DNA of 64,000 bases from Natranaerofaba carboxydovora (lineage in GTDB: Bacteria > Bacillota > Natranaerobiia > Natranaerobiales > Natranaerofabaceae). The translations under genes and the position numbers were made by a program. The notes beneath the pieces are model-generated. The model did not search any database, was not told where the DNA came from, and worked only from the letters and a program-made list of their open reading frames with translations. Positions 9,908 through 18,778 of this stretch are shown here, piece by piece (the stretch's first letter is position 1; the number at the start of each line of letters is the position of its first letter). Location of the stretch: contig NZ_CP054394.1 of the NCBI RefSeq assembly GCF_022539405.1, positions 188,501 to 252,500 of the forward strand, in the 5' to 3' direction.

Positions 9908-11326
9908 TTGGTTTATTATAACGAACTGATTAAACACTCGGGTAACTCCCATCTGGTTGAAGCTTCTGAAATAGCTATTCTCTCAATTCTTAAGGAGATT
10001 CCTTTTCATCTTCATGCTGAGGGTCCTAGAGGAACTGGTAAAACTACTATACTCAGAAGTGTGAAAAATGTACTTCCAGAAATAAAAAGAATAAAGGATT
10101 GCGAATATAATTGTGATCCGAATATGCCTCACTGTCCTTTACACAAGAATCTTACAGAAAAAGAAGTAGAAAAGATTGGGTATGAGTATATACAGATTCC
10201 ATATTTTGAAATCTCACATACAGCTAAACCGGGAACAGTGGCTGGTAGTATAGATCTAAAAAAGTTAACCGACAGCAAAAAACCTCTAGCAGCTCTTTTG
10301 CCAGGTATAATACCCAGGGCACATAGAGGTATAATATTTGTAGACGAAATAAATCGTTTGGCTGATACTTCTCCTGAACTTGCTGATATTCTCCTTGATG
10401 TAATGGGGACAAAACCAGGAAAGATTCAGATCGAAGAAACAGGGCTCGAAAAGGTAGAATTACCCGTCAACGTTTCTGTTTGGGCCGCTTCAAACCCTGA
10501 TGAAGATCCAGGTTCTTTAGAAGACATCAGAAGACAGCTATCAGATAGATTTGATTTTTCTGTCCTTGTGGAAAGACCGAGAGAAAAGGAAGTAGTTGAA
10601 AAAATACTTCAAAATAAAAACTTTCTGGATACAAATATATATTCAACAGCAAATCAGGATACAAAGACGAAAAATGATTTACTTAGCGTATTGTCCTCGG
10701 ATAAAAACAGTTTTGAATTAGAAAAAAGTGTAGAAAAAAACCTTGCTCATATTTATGTTAATTATAAGCTTGAAAGTCTTAGGGCGCTTAAAGCATTAAG
10801 ATTAGGATCAATATTAAAATCGGCTGTAAAAGGCAAGAAAAGAGGAGAACTCCAGGAACTATTAGAGGTGACTCCGATGGCTTTAAAGCACAGAGTAGAC
10901 AAAAAAACCCTTTCGAATATTATAGATTACCTAAAAAAGGAAAAAGAAGAACCTACAACTACAGAAGAAAAATTAGATTATCCAAGCAAGAATTACTTTA
11001 ATGAAAACAACGATAAAAAAACTAATACTAGAAAGAATTTTATTAAATCTCTTTTAGACAAATTTAAAATGCCGGGGCCTACTTCATCAAAAGGAACGGG
11101 TGATCAAAGTAATAAAAGCTGCAGTCACAATAATACTGCCAAAAGTAAAAGTAATGCTACGGGAAATAGTGACAATAATAGCTCTAAAAGCTGTCAGAGC
11201 GGAGGCAGCGGAGTACAAATGAAACCTGATGAAAATAACATGAGAGCACCAGAAGTTGATGCAAAGCCTATTTCAGAGCTGGTGGAAAAAGGTGAGCTAA
11301 TAAAAAAAGGAGAGAAGGATGAATGA
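9908..11326 (+). CDS. AAA+ ATPase, magnesium-chelatase subunit I/MoxR-like
   Basis: An approximately 472-residue ATPase. Walker A is GPRGTGKTTIL (near residue 38), Walker B GIIFVDEINRL, sensor 1 WAASNPDEDPG, and an arginine-finger region RRQLSDRFDF. These are typical of the ChlI/BchI clade, where the ATPase works with a VWA-domain partner as a chaperone for metal insertion. A Cys-rich insert (CEYNCDPNMPHC) follows Walker A. The C-terminal 110 residues are a Ser/Asn/Lys-rich low-complexity tail. TTG 9908 has AAGGGG about 10 bases upstream; GTG 9896 overlaps that site. The VWA partner overlaps by four bases. No large chelatase (H) subunit is in the window, so the target is unknown. Confidence 0.85.
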   Translation: MVYYNELIKHSGNSHLVEASEIAILSILKEIPFHLHAEGPRGTGKTTILRSVKNVLPEIKRIKDCEYNCDPNMPHCPLHKNLTEKEVEKIGYEYIQIPYFEISHTAKPGTVAGSIDLKKLTDSKKPLAALLPGIIPRAHRGIIFVDEINRLADTSPELADILLDVMGTKPGKIQIEETGLEKVELPVNVSVWAASNPDEDPGSLEDIRRQLSDRFDFSVLVERPREKEVVEKILQNKNFLDTNIYSTANQDTKTKNDLLSVLSSDKNSFELEKSVEKNLAHIYVNYKLESLRALKALRLGSILKSAVKGKKRGELQELLEVTPMALKHRVDKKTLSNIIDYLKKEKEEPTTTEEKLDYPSKNYFNENNDKKTNTRKNFIKSLLDKFKMPGPTSSKGTGDQSNKSCSHNNTAKSKSNATGNSDNNSSKSCQSGGSGVQMKPDENNMRAPEVDAKPISELVEKGELIKKGEKDE

Positions 11327-13161
11327 AAACTGTCGGCAGAGTAGATAGCTTAGAAGAAAAAATTTTTGATGCCCTGACTAACCGGGAAGGACTCAGGGTA
11401 GGAGAAGCCTCTGTTGTAAGTACGCAGGTACATACTGTAGACCCAAATGAGCCAGATAAAGTAGTTACAGTACCACAAGATGCAGGGCAAACATTTTATC
11501 ATAGAAAGAACCCAGGAGAGATAATTCACATTGATTGTTTTCATGAAATAGGTCGTCCCGATCAAAAAAAATTAGCCAGGGACATATTACATTATATTAA
11601 TGATTTGGAAGATGAGGTAGATGTCCCTGGATGGCTTAAGGATTATATTGATATTCAGACGGGCAGTGGAGGTGGCAGGTTAACTGGAACATTAGAATAT
11701 GGTCAAAAAAAGACTCTAAGAGATGCACATCTAAATCATGTTCATATAGCCCTATATTTGATCCCTGATAATTATTGCTTGATTTTACCTTTGATTGACG
11801 GACTAGAAAGAGGGATAATTAAGCAGGGGTATAAATTAAAAAAAATTGAAAGAGTTATTGTTAAAACAAGCAAAAAAGATGATGGCGATGACAATGAAAA
11901 TGAGTCTTCGTTTGATACAAGTGATTATGCAAGTGACGCCGATACATTGTTAAAAGAAGAGAATAATAATAAAAGTGGCAAGCCATCAAATGAGGATTCA
12001 AATGCTACCGGTGAAGATGAAGATATAGGAGACCAAACTGAAATTAAAGAAGACCAAAGTGATAATATAGAAGCCCAAAGTGAAAATATAAATCCTTTTG
12101 AAAACGGAAAATATAGCTCTGAAAATACCAGGGACCTATCTGAAATTAGAAGTGAATGTCTTGATGATCCTGCCAAAGTTCAAGATTTTGTAGAAAAGCT
12201 AAATAAAGGATATCCTAAAAAAAGTATAGAAAAGGAATATCCCAGGGTATACAATGATATGGATAATTTGTTGAAAAAAAATATTCTCAAAGAGAAGGAT
12301 GGGAAGTTATATTTAACTGAGCATGGAAAAAATATAATGAAATATATGCAAAGGCATCTAAAGGATATAGAATTTAATTTGAAACGATTGGCAAAAAAGT
12401 TACCTGATGCCCACGGTGCTCTTCCAAAGAAAATTAAGAAAAAAGGTGATGGTCTTACAAGAAACTATTTTGGAAAAGGCGAAGTGAAAAAAAGAGAAGG
12501 TAATGAATTAGGGGGGCCTATCGCAATAACAGAAACGGTTGTAAGAGGTGCTGTTAGAAGTTATAATGAAAAAGATTATTTCACAATAAAACCTGAAGAT
12601 GTGCATGTAGTTAAACCTCAAAAATTCACCTCTCTTGACCTGTGTCTACTGATAGATGCGAGCGGCAGCATGACTGGAAGAAGAATGAAAGAAGTCAAGT
12701 TTTTGGCAGAACATCTACTTGTTACTACTAGAGACAAAGTATCAATAATATCTTTTCAAGAAGACAGGGTAGAAATAAAAGTTCCCTTTACTAGAGATAG
12801 ATCTGAGATGAAAGAAGGGTTAGCAAGTCTAAAAGCTGCTGGGTTGACCCCTATGGCCTATGGAATAAAAGAAGGAAAAAGATATATGGAAAGAGAAGGC
12901 AGAAAAAATTCTATGCTGCTACTGATAACCGATGGCTTACCCACAATATGTGGTGGAGGTGCTGACCCTTTTTTGGAGACGCTTCGCGCTGCAAAAGAGC
13001 TTTCCAAAACAAGTTATAAATTTACCTGCATAGGATTAGAGCCAAATGTCAGTTTTTTGAGAAAGCTAACTGATGAAGCTGGAGGTTCATTATACGTAGT
13101 TGAGGAATTTAACAGGGAGTCCTTACTTAAAGTAGTAAAACAAGAACGTCAGGAAGTATAA
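11323..13161 (+). CDS. VWA-domain protein, partner of the ChlI-like ATPase
   Basis: A 612-residue protein whose C-terminal third is a von Willebrand A domain with an intact MIDAS (LIDASGSMTGRRM, later GLTPMAY and ITDGLPT). The N-terminal part (residues 1-180) is a conserved globular region with His/Asp-rich stretches (IDCFHEIGRPDQ, LRDAHLNHVHIAL). Residues about 190-270 are an Asp/Glu/Asn/Ser-rich disordered linker. The start ATG overlaps the ATPase stop as ATGA, so the two are translationally coupled. Together they resemble ChlI-ChlD or MoxR-VWA pairs, which drive metal insertion or complex maturation in the cytosol. No CoxE-like metal enzyme lies next to them. Confidence 0.85.
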   Translation: MKTVGRVDSLEEKIFDALTNREGLRVGEASVVSTQVHTVDPNEPDKVVTVPQDAGQTFYHRKNPGEIIHIDCFHEIGRPDQKKLARDILHYINDLEDEVDVPGWLKDYIDIQTGSGGGRLTGTLEYGQKKTLRDAHLNHVHIALYLIPDNYCLILPLIDGLERGIIKQGYKLKKIERVIVKTSKKDDGDDNENESSFDTSDYASDADTLLKEENNNKSGKPSNEDSNATGEDEDIGDQTEIKEDQSDNIEAQSENINPFENGKYSSENTRDLSEIRSECLDDPAKVQDFVEKLNKGYPKKSIEKEYPRVYNDMDNLLKKNILKEKDGKLYLTEHGKNIMKYMQRHLKDIEFNLKRLAKKLPDAHGALPKKIKKKGDGLTRNYFGKGEVKKREGNELGGPIAITETVVRGAVRSYNEKDYFTIKPEDVHVVKPQKFTSLDLCLLIDASGSMTGRRMKEVKFLAEHLLVTTRDKVSIISFQEDRVEIKVPFTRDRSEMKEGLASLKAAGLTPMAYGIKEGKRYMEREGRKNSMLLLITDGLPTICGGGADPFLETLRAAKELSKTSYKFTCIGLEPNVSFLRKLTDEAGGSLYVVEEFNRESLLKVVKQERQEV

Positions 13162-13183
13162 AAATGAATGGGGTGTATATTTT

Positions 13184-14044
13184 ATGAAACATGAACTGGT
13201 TATTATTACAGGCTTGTCAGGAGCCGGTAAAACTGAAGTAGTTAGATGTTTCGAAGACCTTGGATATTTTTGTGTGGACAACCTTCCGCCGACTTTTATC
13301 CCCAAATTTGCAGAGCTAATTTTACAATCTGAAGGCAAGGTTGATAAAGTAGCCCTGGTTTCTGATATCAGAGGGGGGGAGTTTTTTGATTCTCTTCAGT
13401 GGGCCCTAGATGAATTGAAAAAGTACGAGATATCTTATGAGATATTATTCTTAGAGGCCGAAACTTCGATTTTAATAAGACGTTATAAAGAAACTAGAAG
13501 ACGACATCCACTATCTGATGAATATAATATCGAAGAGGCGATCAAAAAAGAAAGAGATAAATTACAGCAGGTAAAAGAAAAGGCGGACAAAATTCTTAAT
13601 ACCGGGAGTTTAACTCCAAGGGACTTGAAAAAAGAAATAACCAGTATGTACACCCAAAAAACAAGGGACGATTATATATCTATTACTTTGATGAGTTTTG
13701 GTTATAAACACGGCCTACCTATGGATGCAGATCTTGTTTTTGATGCGAGGTGTCTACCAAACCCTCATTATGTGGAAGAATATAGGGAAAAGACTGGCGA
13801 AGACATGGATGTAAGTAATTATGTATTTAACTCAGAGATAGCGCATAAGTTTTTAGAGAAAATAAGTGATTTAGTTCATTTTTTGATTCCTTGCTTTGTT
13901 GGAGAGGGAAGAACTCAAGTTGTTATAGCTGTTGGATGTACAGGTGGACGTCACCGTTCTGTAGCTGTTATTAACTGGTTAAAAAAAGACTTTTTGGATA
14001 AAGGTAAAAATGTGATTATCTTGCATCGGGATAAAGATAAATAG
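13184..14044 (+). CDS. rapZ: RNase adapter RapZ / YvcJ-like P-loop protein
   Basis: A 286-residue nucleotide-binding protein of the RapZ/YvcJ family. Walker A GLSGAGKT lies at residues 10-17, followed by ALVSDIRGG and the hallmark C-terminal block GCTGGRHRSV. In Gram-negatives RapZ senses glucosamine-6-phosphate and guides RNase E to a small RNA. In Firmicutes YvcJ hydrolyses ATP/GTP and its role is less clear. The order rapZ-yvcK-whiA is a standard Firmicute/Actinobacterial cluster. A GGGGTG site precedes the ATG. Confidence 0.95.
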   Translation: MKHELVIITGLSGAGKTEVVRCFEDLGYFCVDNLPPTFIPKFAELILQSEGKVDKVALVSDIRGGEFFDSLQWALDELKKYEISYEILFLEAETSILIRRYKETRRRHPLSDEYNIEEAIKKERDKLQQVKEKADKILNTGSLTPRDLKKEITSMYTQKTRDDYISITLMSFGYKHGLPMDADLVFDARCLPNPHYVEEYREKTGEDMDVSNYVFNSEIAHKFLEKISDLVHFLIPCFVGEGRTQVVIAVGCTGGRHRSVAVINWLKKDFLDKGKNVIILHRDKDK

Positions 14045-14058
14045 GGGTTGGTAGTAAA

Positions 14059-15423
14059 ATGGCGAAACTGAAATGGCTTTATCCAGGACTTAAAGTAAAA
14101 AGATGGTTGTTTTTAGCTTTCCTGGGTTTTATTATGATATTATCAGGGGTAACAGTAGTTATTGGACCGCTTAACCTGGCTTCTATTAGCCGTGAAAGTT
14201 TTATAATTTTAAGCGAGTTATTTGGAATGCATTCTAGATATAATGGATTAATAATTGCTTTGATTGGGCTTTTTTTCGTGTGGCTTGGAATAAAAAAAGC
14301 TTTTAGATCAATTATAAGTATCCTGTTACCTCAGGATGAGGGAAGACTTGCCGAAATCTTGTATAATAGGAGACAGATGAAAAAAGGGCCTAAAGTTCTA
14401 GCTATAGGTGGTGGAACAGGGCTTCCGGCAGTGCTTCGGGGGCTAAAGCCATATACTGGAAACATAACGGCCGTGGTAGCAGTTTCAGATGATGGAGGAA
14501 GCTCCGGTAAGTTGAGAGGAGAGCTAGATATGCTGCCTCCGGGGGACGTCAGAAACTGTCTTTTGGCACTTGCAGATACTGAGCCTTTATTGGAACAAAT
14601 ATTTGAACATAGGTTTACAAAAGGAAAAGAACTTGCAGGTCATAACGTAGGAAATTTAATTATTGCAGCTCTAAATGAAAACCTTGGTTTTTTGGAATCT
14701 ATTAAGGCTCTTTCAAAAATACTTGCTGTAAAGGGGAAGGTGTTACCCGTTACGGACAAGCCGCTGACTATAGAAGCATTATACGAAAGCGGGCGAAAAG
14801 AAAAAGGAGAAAGTCAGATACCAAATCCCGGGGAAAAAATAAAGAGTATAAAAATAAAGGATGATAATGTTAAACTTCTTCCTGAAGTTATGGAAGCTAT
14901 ACGGGAAGCTGATGCTATTATAATTGGTCCAGGTAGCCTCTATACCAGTATAATACCCAATTTGCTTGTTCCTGGTATAGTAGAAGAGATAGAAAAATCT
15001 AAAGCTCCAAAAATCTGGGTAGCAAACATAATGACCCAACCAGGTGAAACTGATAATTATTCTTTGTCCAATCATCTAGAAGTATTTAAAGAGCATACAG
15101 GTTCATACCTGGTTAATACAGTTGTAGCTAATCGTCACAAAAAATTTAACCAGAAAGCCTTGAAAAAATATCAAGAAGAAGGGCAGGTGCCGGTGAAAAT
15201 AGATAAGGAAAATTTGAATGAGCTAAATAAAATAAAAATTTTAAGCGGTGACTTTGCTCTAGACAGTTCACTTATAAGGCATAACCATGAAGCCTTAGGT
15301 CGTGCAATAATGAAAGAGATAGTGTCAGAAAAACTAAAAAGTGACTTAAATCTATCTACTCTTTCCCTTTCAGGTTTAATTAGAGCAAATGATAAAAAGG
15401 CATCTAATTTTTTAAGGAGATGA
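14059..15423 (+). CDS. yvcK: YvcK/CofD-like gluconeogenesis factor with two N-terminal TM segments
   Basis: A 454-residue protein: residues about 15-85 form two membrane helices, followed by the UPF0052/CofD-like domain with the P-loop-like IGGGTGLPAVLRGLK, VSDDGGSSGKLRGE, PPGDVRNCL and GPGSLYTSIIPNLLV. YvcK binds UDP-sugars and coordinates carbon metabolism with cell-wall synthesis in Firmicutes. Most model versions (about 320 residues) lack the membrane anchor; this longer form is also known in several clostridia and would tether the protein to the membrane. It starts 14 bases after rapZ and precedes whiA. Confidence 0.93.
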   Translation: MAKLKWLYPGLKVKRWLFLAFLGFIMILSGVTVVIGPLNLASISRESFIILSELFGMHSRYNGLIIALIGLFFVWLGIKKAFRSIISILLPQDEGRLAEILYNRRQMKKGPKVLAIGGGTGLPAVLRGLKPYTGNITAVVAVSDDGGSSGKLRGELDMLPPGDVRNCLLALADTEPLLEQIFEHRFTKGKELAGHNVGNLIIAALNENLGFLESIKALSKILAVKGKVLPVTDKPLTIEALYESGRKEKGESQIPNPGEKIKSIKIKDDNVKLLPEVMEAIREADAIIIGPGSLYTSIIPNLLVPGIVEEIEKSKAPKIWVANIMTQPGETDNYSLSNHLEVFKEHTGSYLVNTVVANRHKKFNQKALKKYQEEGQVPVKIDKENLNELNKIKILSGDFALDSSLIRHNHEALGRAIMKEIVSEKLKSDLNLSTLSLSGLIRANDKKASNFLRR

Positions 15424-15438
15424 GGGGATGAAAGGCTT

Positions 15439-16383
15439 ATGTCTTTTGCAAGAGATAGTAAAGAAGAAGTAACAAGAATAAAAGTAGACACACAGTGTTG
15501 TCTTAAGGCCGAACTTGGAGCCTATATATTTATAAATGGTAGTATGAACTTAGGTAAAAAAATATACCTGGAACTAAACTCCGAAAATGCTGCAGTAGCT
15601 AGAAGGATGTTTTCGCTACTAAAAGAAGTTTTTGAAGTAGAAGCCCAGATTGTTGTTAGACAAAAGACTAGATTAAAGAAAAATAAGGTATATAATTTAA
15701 GAATAGAAGGAAGAGAGAAGATACTAAAAATACTTCAGTCGATAGGCCTTATCAAAGAAGGTATAGAAGGTTTGATGTTAAATGAGAATATAAATCAAGA
15801 AGTAATCGAAAATGAATGCTGTAAGCGTAGTTTCCTACGGGGTGCTTATCTTGCTTCTGGCTCAATGACTGATCCCGACCTTTCATACCATCTAGAGATA
15901 ATAACGGAATATAAAAGTAAGGGCAGAGATTTGGTCCGGATTATGGATTTTTTTGACCTTAAACCAGGCTTGATGGAGAAAAAAAATGGTTATATAGTAT
16001 ATATTAAAGGAAGCGAAGAAATTTCGACTTTTTTAAATGTTATTGGAGCTCACAAAGCCCTTTTGGATTTTGAAAATGTTAGAGTTCTTAAAGGCATGAG
16101 AAACAAAATAAATAGGCTTGTAAACTGTGAAACAGCAAACTTACAAAAAACGGTTGTTGCGTCTTTAAGGCAGGTAGAAAATATTGATATAATAGACAGA
16201 GCGATTGGTATATCTAACTTGCCTCCTGATCTTAAAGAGATAGCTATTAAAAGAGTTAATTATCCAGAAAAAACTTTAAAAGAGCTTGGAGAGGAACTTA
16301 ATCCACCTCTTGGCAAATCTGGAGTAAACCATCGAATAAGAAAATTAGAGAGGATGGCAAAAAAAATAAAAAAAGAAATCTAA
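15439..16383 (+). CDS. whiA: DNA-binding protein WhiA
   Basis: A 314-residue protein with the LAGLIDADG-like N-terminal fold (FARDSKEEVTRI, CCLKAELGAYIFINGSM; RGAYLASGSMTDPDLSYHLE) and a C-terminal helix-turn-helix of the sigma-region-4 type (PPLGKSGVNHRIRKLERMA). WhiA controls sporulation septation in Streptomyces and chromosome segregation or division in Bacillus. The ATG at 15439 follows AAAGG; an earlier ATG (15428) is out of frame. It is the last gene of the rapZ cluster, followed by 186 non-coding bases. Confidence 0.95.
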   Translation: MSFARDSKEEVTRIKVDTQCCLKAELGAYIFINGSMNLGKKIYLELNSENAAVARRMFSLLKEVFEVEAQIVVRQKTRLKKNKVYNLRIEGREKILKILQSIGLIKEGIEGLMLNENINQEVIENECCKRSFLRGAYLASGSMTDPDLSYHLEIITEYKSKGRDLVRIMDFFDLKPGLMEKKNGYIVYIKGSEEISTFLNVIGAHKALLDFENVRVLKGMRNKINRLVNCETANLQKTVVASLRQVENIDIIDRAIGISNLPPDLKEIAIKRVNYPEKTLKELGEELNPPLGKSGVNHRIRKLERMAKKIKKEI

Positions 16384-16569
16384 TTTTGTCTTTTTTTGAA
16401 GGAACATTTAAATCTTTGTAGTAATAGAATACTTAGGAGAAACTTTCTAGTCCCTGATTTTTTTGGCCGAGGCTGGATAAATATTACCCGGTCGGGACAA
16501 ATTTGCCTCGCTAGTTTATTTTTTATTGGTTTATACTAATCCTTTGTATTAGCCGGGAGTGAAATTCAG
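16384..16569 (+). promoter_or_regulatory. cggR leader with candidate CggR operator
   Basis: This 186-base gap holds no gene. It contains CGGGAC at 16493-16498, the half-site known from Bacillus CggR operators, inside a tight palindrome CCCG-GT-CGGG (16487-16496). It also has complementary pairs GTCCC (16450-16454)/GGGAC (16494-16498) and CGAGGC (16468-16473)/GCCTCG (16505-16510) that interleave. TATACT at 16532-16537 is a possible -10. The repeated CGGGAC-N6-TGTC arrangement of Bacillus is not complete, so autoregulation by CggR here is an inference. Confidence 0.35.
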
Positions 16570-17637
16570 TTGGAAAAAGAATTAGAATTTTTACATCAAT
16601 TAACGCCTGAGATTGATGAGATGATTCATTTAAGGTACAAAATACTTTCCAACATTTCCTATTTTCAACCAATAGGTAGAAGAAATCTTGCTAATAGGTT
16701 GAAAATAAAGGAAAGAAAACTAAGGAATGAACTTGAGATCCTAAATGACAGACATTTTGTTCAAGTATCTGCTAACGGGATGTATTTGACACAGCGGGGC
16801 GAGGATATGGTTAATAAGGGCCGGGATATTATCCGGACTTTAACTGGACTGTCAGAGCTGGAAAGAGAATTAAAAATATTGTTAAAATTACAAGAAGTTA
16901 TAATTGTCCCCGGTGATTCTTACGAAGATGAGGTCATAAAACAAGAACTAGGAAGTGCTGCTTCAAAATTATTTAGAAGGTTGATTGATAGTAACTTTAC
17001 AAAAGAAAAATGTAATGCTAAAGAGAAAGATAGCAAAGTAATAGCTGTTACTGGAGGGTCAACCCTTGCAGCTATGGCTGAAATGTTGCCCTCTAACTTG
17101 AATAAAGAAAACTTAACTGTGGTTCCGGCTAGAGGTGGTCTTGGTGAAAAAGTAGAACATCAGGCAAATACAGTAGCTTCTCAGATTGCCAAAAAATTAA
17201 ATTGTGCATATCGAATGCTTCATGTACCGGACCAATTAAGCCAGGAGTCTGTTAAGAGCTTATTGTGCGAACCAACTATTAAAGAGATAATAACTCTTAT
17301 TAAACAATCCCATATACTTTTTCATGGGATTGGAAGGGCAGAAGTTATGGCCAAGAGAAGAGGAATAAACGAAGAAGAAAGAGGATTTCTTGAAAGAGAA
17401 GGTGCGACTGGCGAAGCCTTTGGATTTTACCTAAACAGAGAGGGACAGGTAATTGAGAAAGTTAATACTGTAGGACTGACCCTTGATGATCTTGATGAGA
17501 TACCTACAGTAGTAGCAATTGCAGGAGGCAGGGATAAAGCTGAAGCAATTCTAGCAATGATAGAAACAGAACACGATGACATACTAGTGACAGATGAGGG
17601 AGCTGCTAGAAAGATTATTGAATCAATAAAAATTTGA
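16570..17637 (+). CDS. cggR: Central glycolytic genes regulator CggR (SorC family)
   Basis: A 355-residue repressor: N-terminal winged helix (residues about 20-80; PIGRRNLANRLKIKERKLRNELEIL), then the SorC-type sugar-phosphate-binding domain (VIAVTGGSTLAAMAEML, LTVVPARGGLGE, HGIGRAEVMAKRR, AIAGGRDKAEAI). In Bacillus CggR represses the gap operon and is released by fructose-1,6-bisphosphate. The TTG start has GGGAG 10 bases upstream. It stands directly before gap-pgk-tpi-gpmI-eno, exactly as in Bacillus, which supports the assignment strongly. Confidence 0.93.
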   Translation: MEKELEFLHQLTPEIDEMIHLRYKILSNISYFQPIGRRNLANRLKIKERKLRNELEILNDRHFVQVSANGMYLTQRGEDMVNKGRDIIRTLTGLSELERELKILLKLQEVIIVPGDSYEDEVIKQELGSAASKLFRRLIDSNFTKEKCNAKEKDSKVIAVTGGSTLAAMAEMLPSNLNKENLTVVPARGGLGEKVEHQANTVASQIAKKLNCAYRMLHVPDQLSQESVKSLLCEPTIKEIITLIKQSHILFHGIGRAEVMAKRRGINEEERGFLEREGATGEAFGFYLNREGQVIEKVNTVGLTLDDLDEIPTVVAIAGGRDKAEAILAMIETEHDDILVTDEGAARKIIESIKI

Positions 17638-17640
17638 CTC

Positions 17641-17686
17641 AACTGCAATTAAAAACAAAACTTTGTCCATATGACTTTTTGCAGTT
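17641..17686 (+). repeat. Dispersed intergenic repeat copy with short inverted ends
   Basis: A 46-base segment bounded by AACTGCAA and TTGCAGTT and containing the family core CATATGACTTTTTGCA (17668-17683). The 27 bases at 17657-17683 match those at 26140-26166 with one difference. It sits between the cggR stop and gap, about 55 bases upstream of the gap start. Confidence 0.7.
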
Positions 17687-17740
17687 TGAATTCAAAAGTT
17701 AGAAAAATACACAAAATAATTTGGAAAGGGGTTTTAACTT

Positions 17741-18748
17741 ATGTCAATTAAAGTTGGTGTGAATGGTTTTGGCAGGATAGGGCGTGCTGTAATTAAGCTT
17801 TTACTTGATAAAGAAGGGGTGGATCTGGTTGCTATTAACAGTACAAGGGACCCGGATCTATTGTGTCATCTTTTGAAATATGATTCCCTTTATGGTATCT
17901 GGGAAAAAGAAGTTAAGCCTGGGGAGAAAGCTATCTATGTGGATGGCAAAGAGATAAAAATTTTGGGAGAAAGAAATCCAGAAAAGCTTGAATGGGACTC
18001 TTTGGATATTGATGTTGTAGTAGAGGCTACAGGACAATTCAGAGAGCGTGATGAAGCTTCGAAACATCTGGGTGGAAGTGTCAAAAAAGTCCTGATAACA
18101 GCACCTGGGAAGAATGAAGATTTGATGATTGTAATGGGTGTAAATGAAGAAGATTATGACCCAAACAAACATCATGTTGTATCAAATGCATCTTGTACCA
18201 CAAATTGTGTAGCCCCACTGGTAAAAGTTTTGAATGATCAATTTGGGGTAAAAGAAGCTATGATGACTACAATTCATGCTTATACTAATGATCAAGTTTT
18301 ACTAGACAATTCTCACAAAGATAAAAGAAGAGCTAGAGCTGCTTCCATGTCAATAATTCCAACGACAACTGGTGCAGCTCAAGCAGTGTCTAAGGTTATA
18401 CCTTCCCTTGATGGTAGGATAGATGGAATTAGTTTTAGAGTACCAACTCCTACCGTGTCTACTGTTGATTTAGTTGCTACCCTAGAGAAAGATGTATCTG
18501 AAGAAGAAATAAATAAAGCTTTTGATGAGGCTGCTAGGACTTCTATGAAGGGGATACTAGATTATAATGAAGAGCCTTTAGTTTCGATCGACTATACTGG
18601 TAACCACCATTCCGCGATAGTAGATGCTGACAGTACTATGAAAGTTGGCAAGGAAATGGCAAAGGTTGTGGCATGGTATGATAATGAATGGGGTTATTCA
18701 GTACGTGTGGTGGATTTAATTGAGTATATGGCAGATAAAGGGATATAA
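17741..18748 (+). CDS. gap: Glyceraldehyde-3-phosphate dehydrogenase, type I
   Basis: NAD-dependent glycolytic enzyme, 335 residues, full length. The Rossmann start is VGVNGFGRIGR, the catalytic cysteine is C152 in SNASCTTNC, and the S-loop and C-terminal YDNEWGYSVRVVDL are intact. It oxidises glyceraldehyde-3-phosphate to 1,3-bisphosphoglycerate. The start ATG has GGAAAGGGG upstream. It is the first enzyme gene of the CggR-controlled operon; pgk follows after 30 bases. Confidence 0.98.
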   Translation: MSIKVGVNGFGRIGRAVIKLLLDKEGVDLVAINSTRDPDLLCHLLKYDSLYGIWEKEVKPGEKAIYVDGKEIKILGERNPEKLEWDSLDIDVVVEATGQFRERDEASKHLGGSVKKVLITAPGKNEDLMIVMGVNEEDYDPNKHHVVSNASCTTNCVAPLVKVLNDQFGVKEAMMTTIHAYTNDQVLLDNSHKDKRRARAASMSIIPTTTGAAQAVSKVIPSLDGRIDGISFRVPTPTVSTVDLVATLEKDVSEEEINKAFDEAARTSMKGILDYNEEPLVSIDYTGNHHSAIVDADSTMKVGKEMAKVVAWYDNEWGYSVRVVDLIEYMADKGI

Positions 18749-18778
18749 AAATATAATATATATTGGAGGAATGAAACG

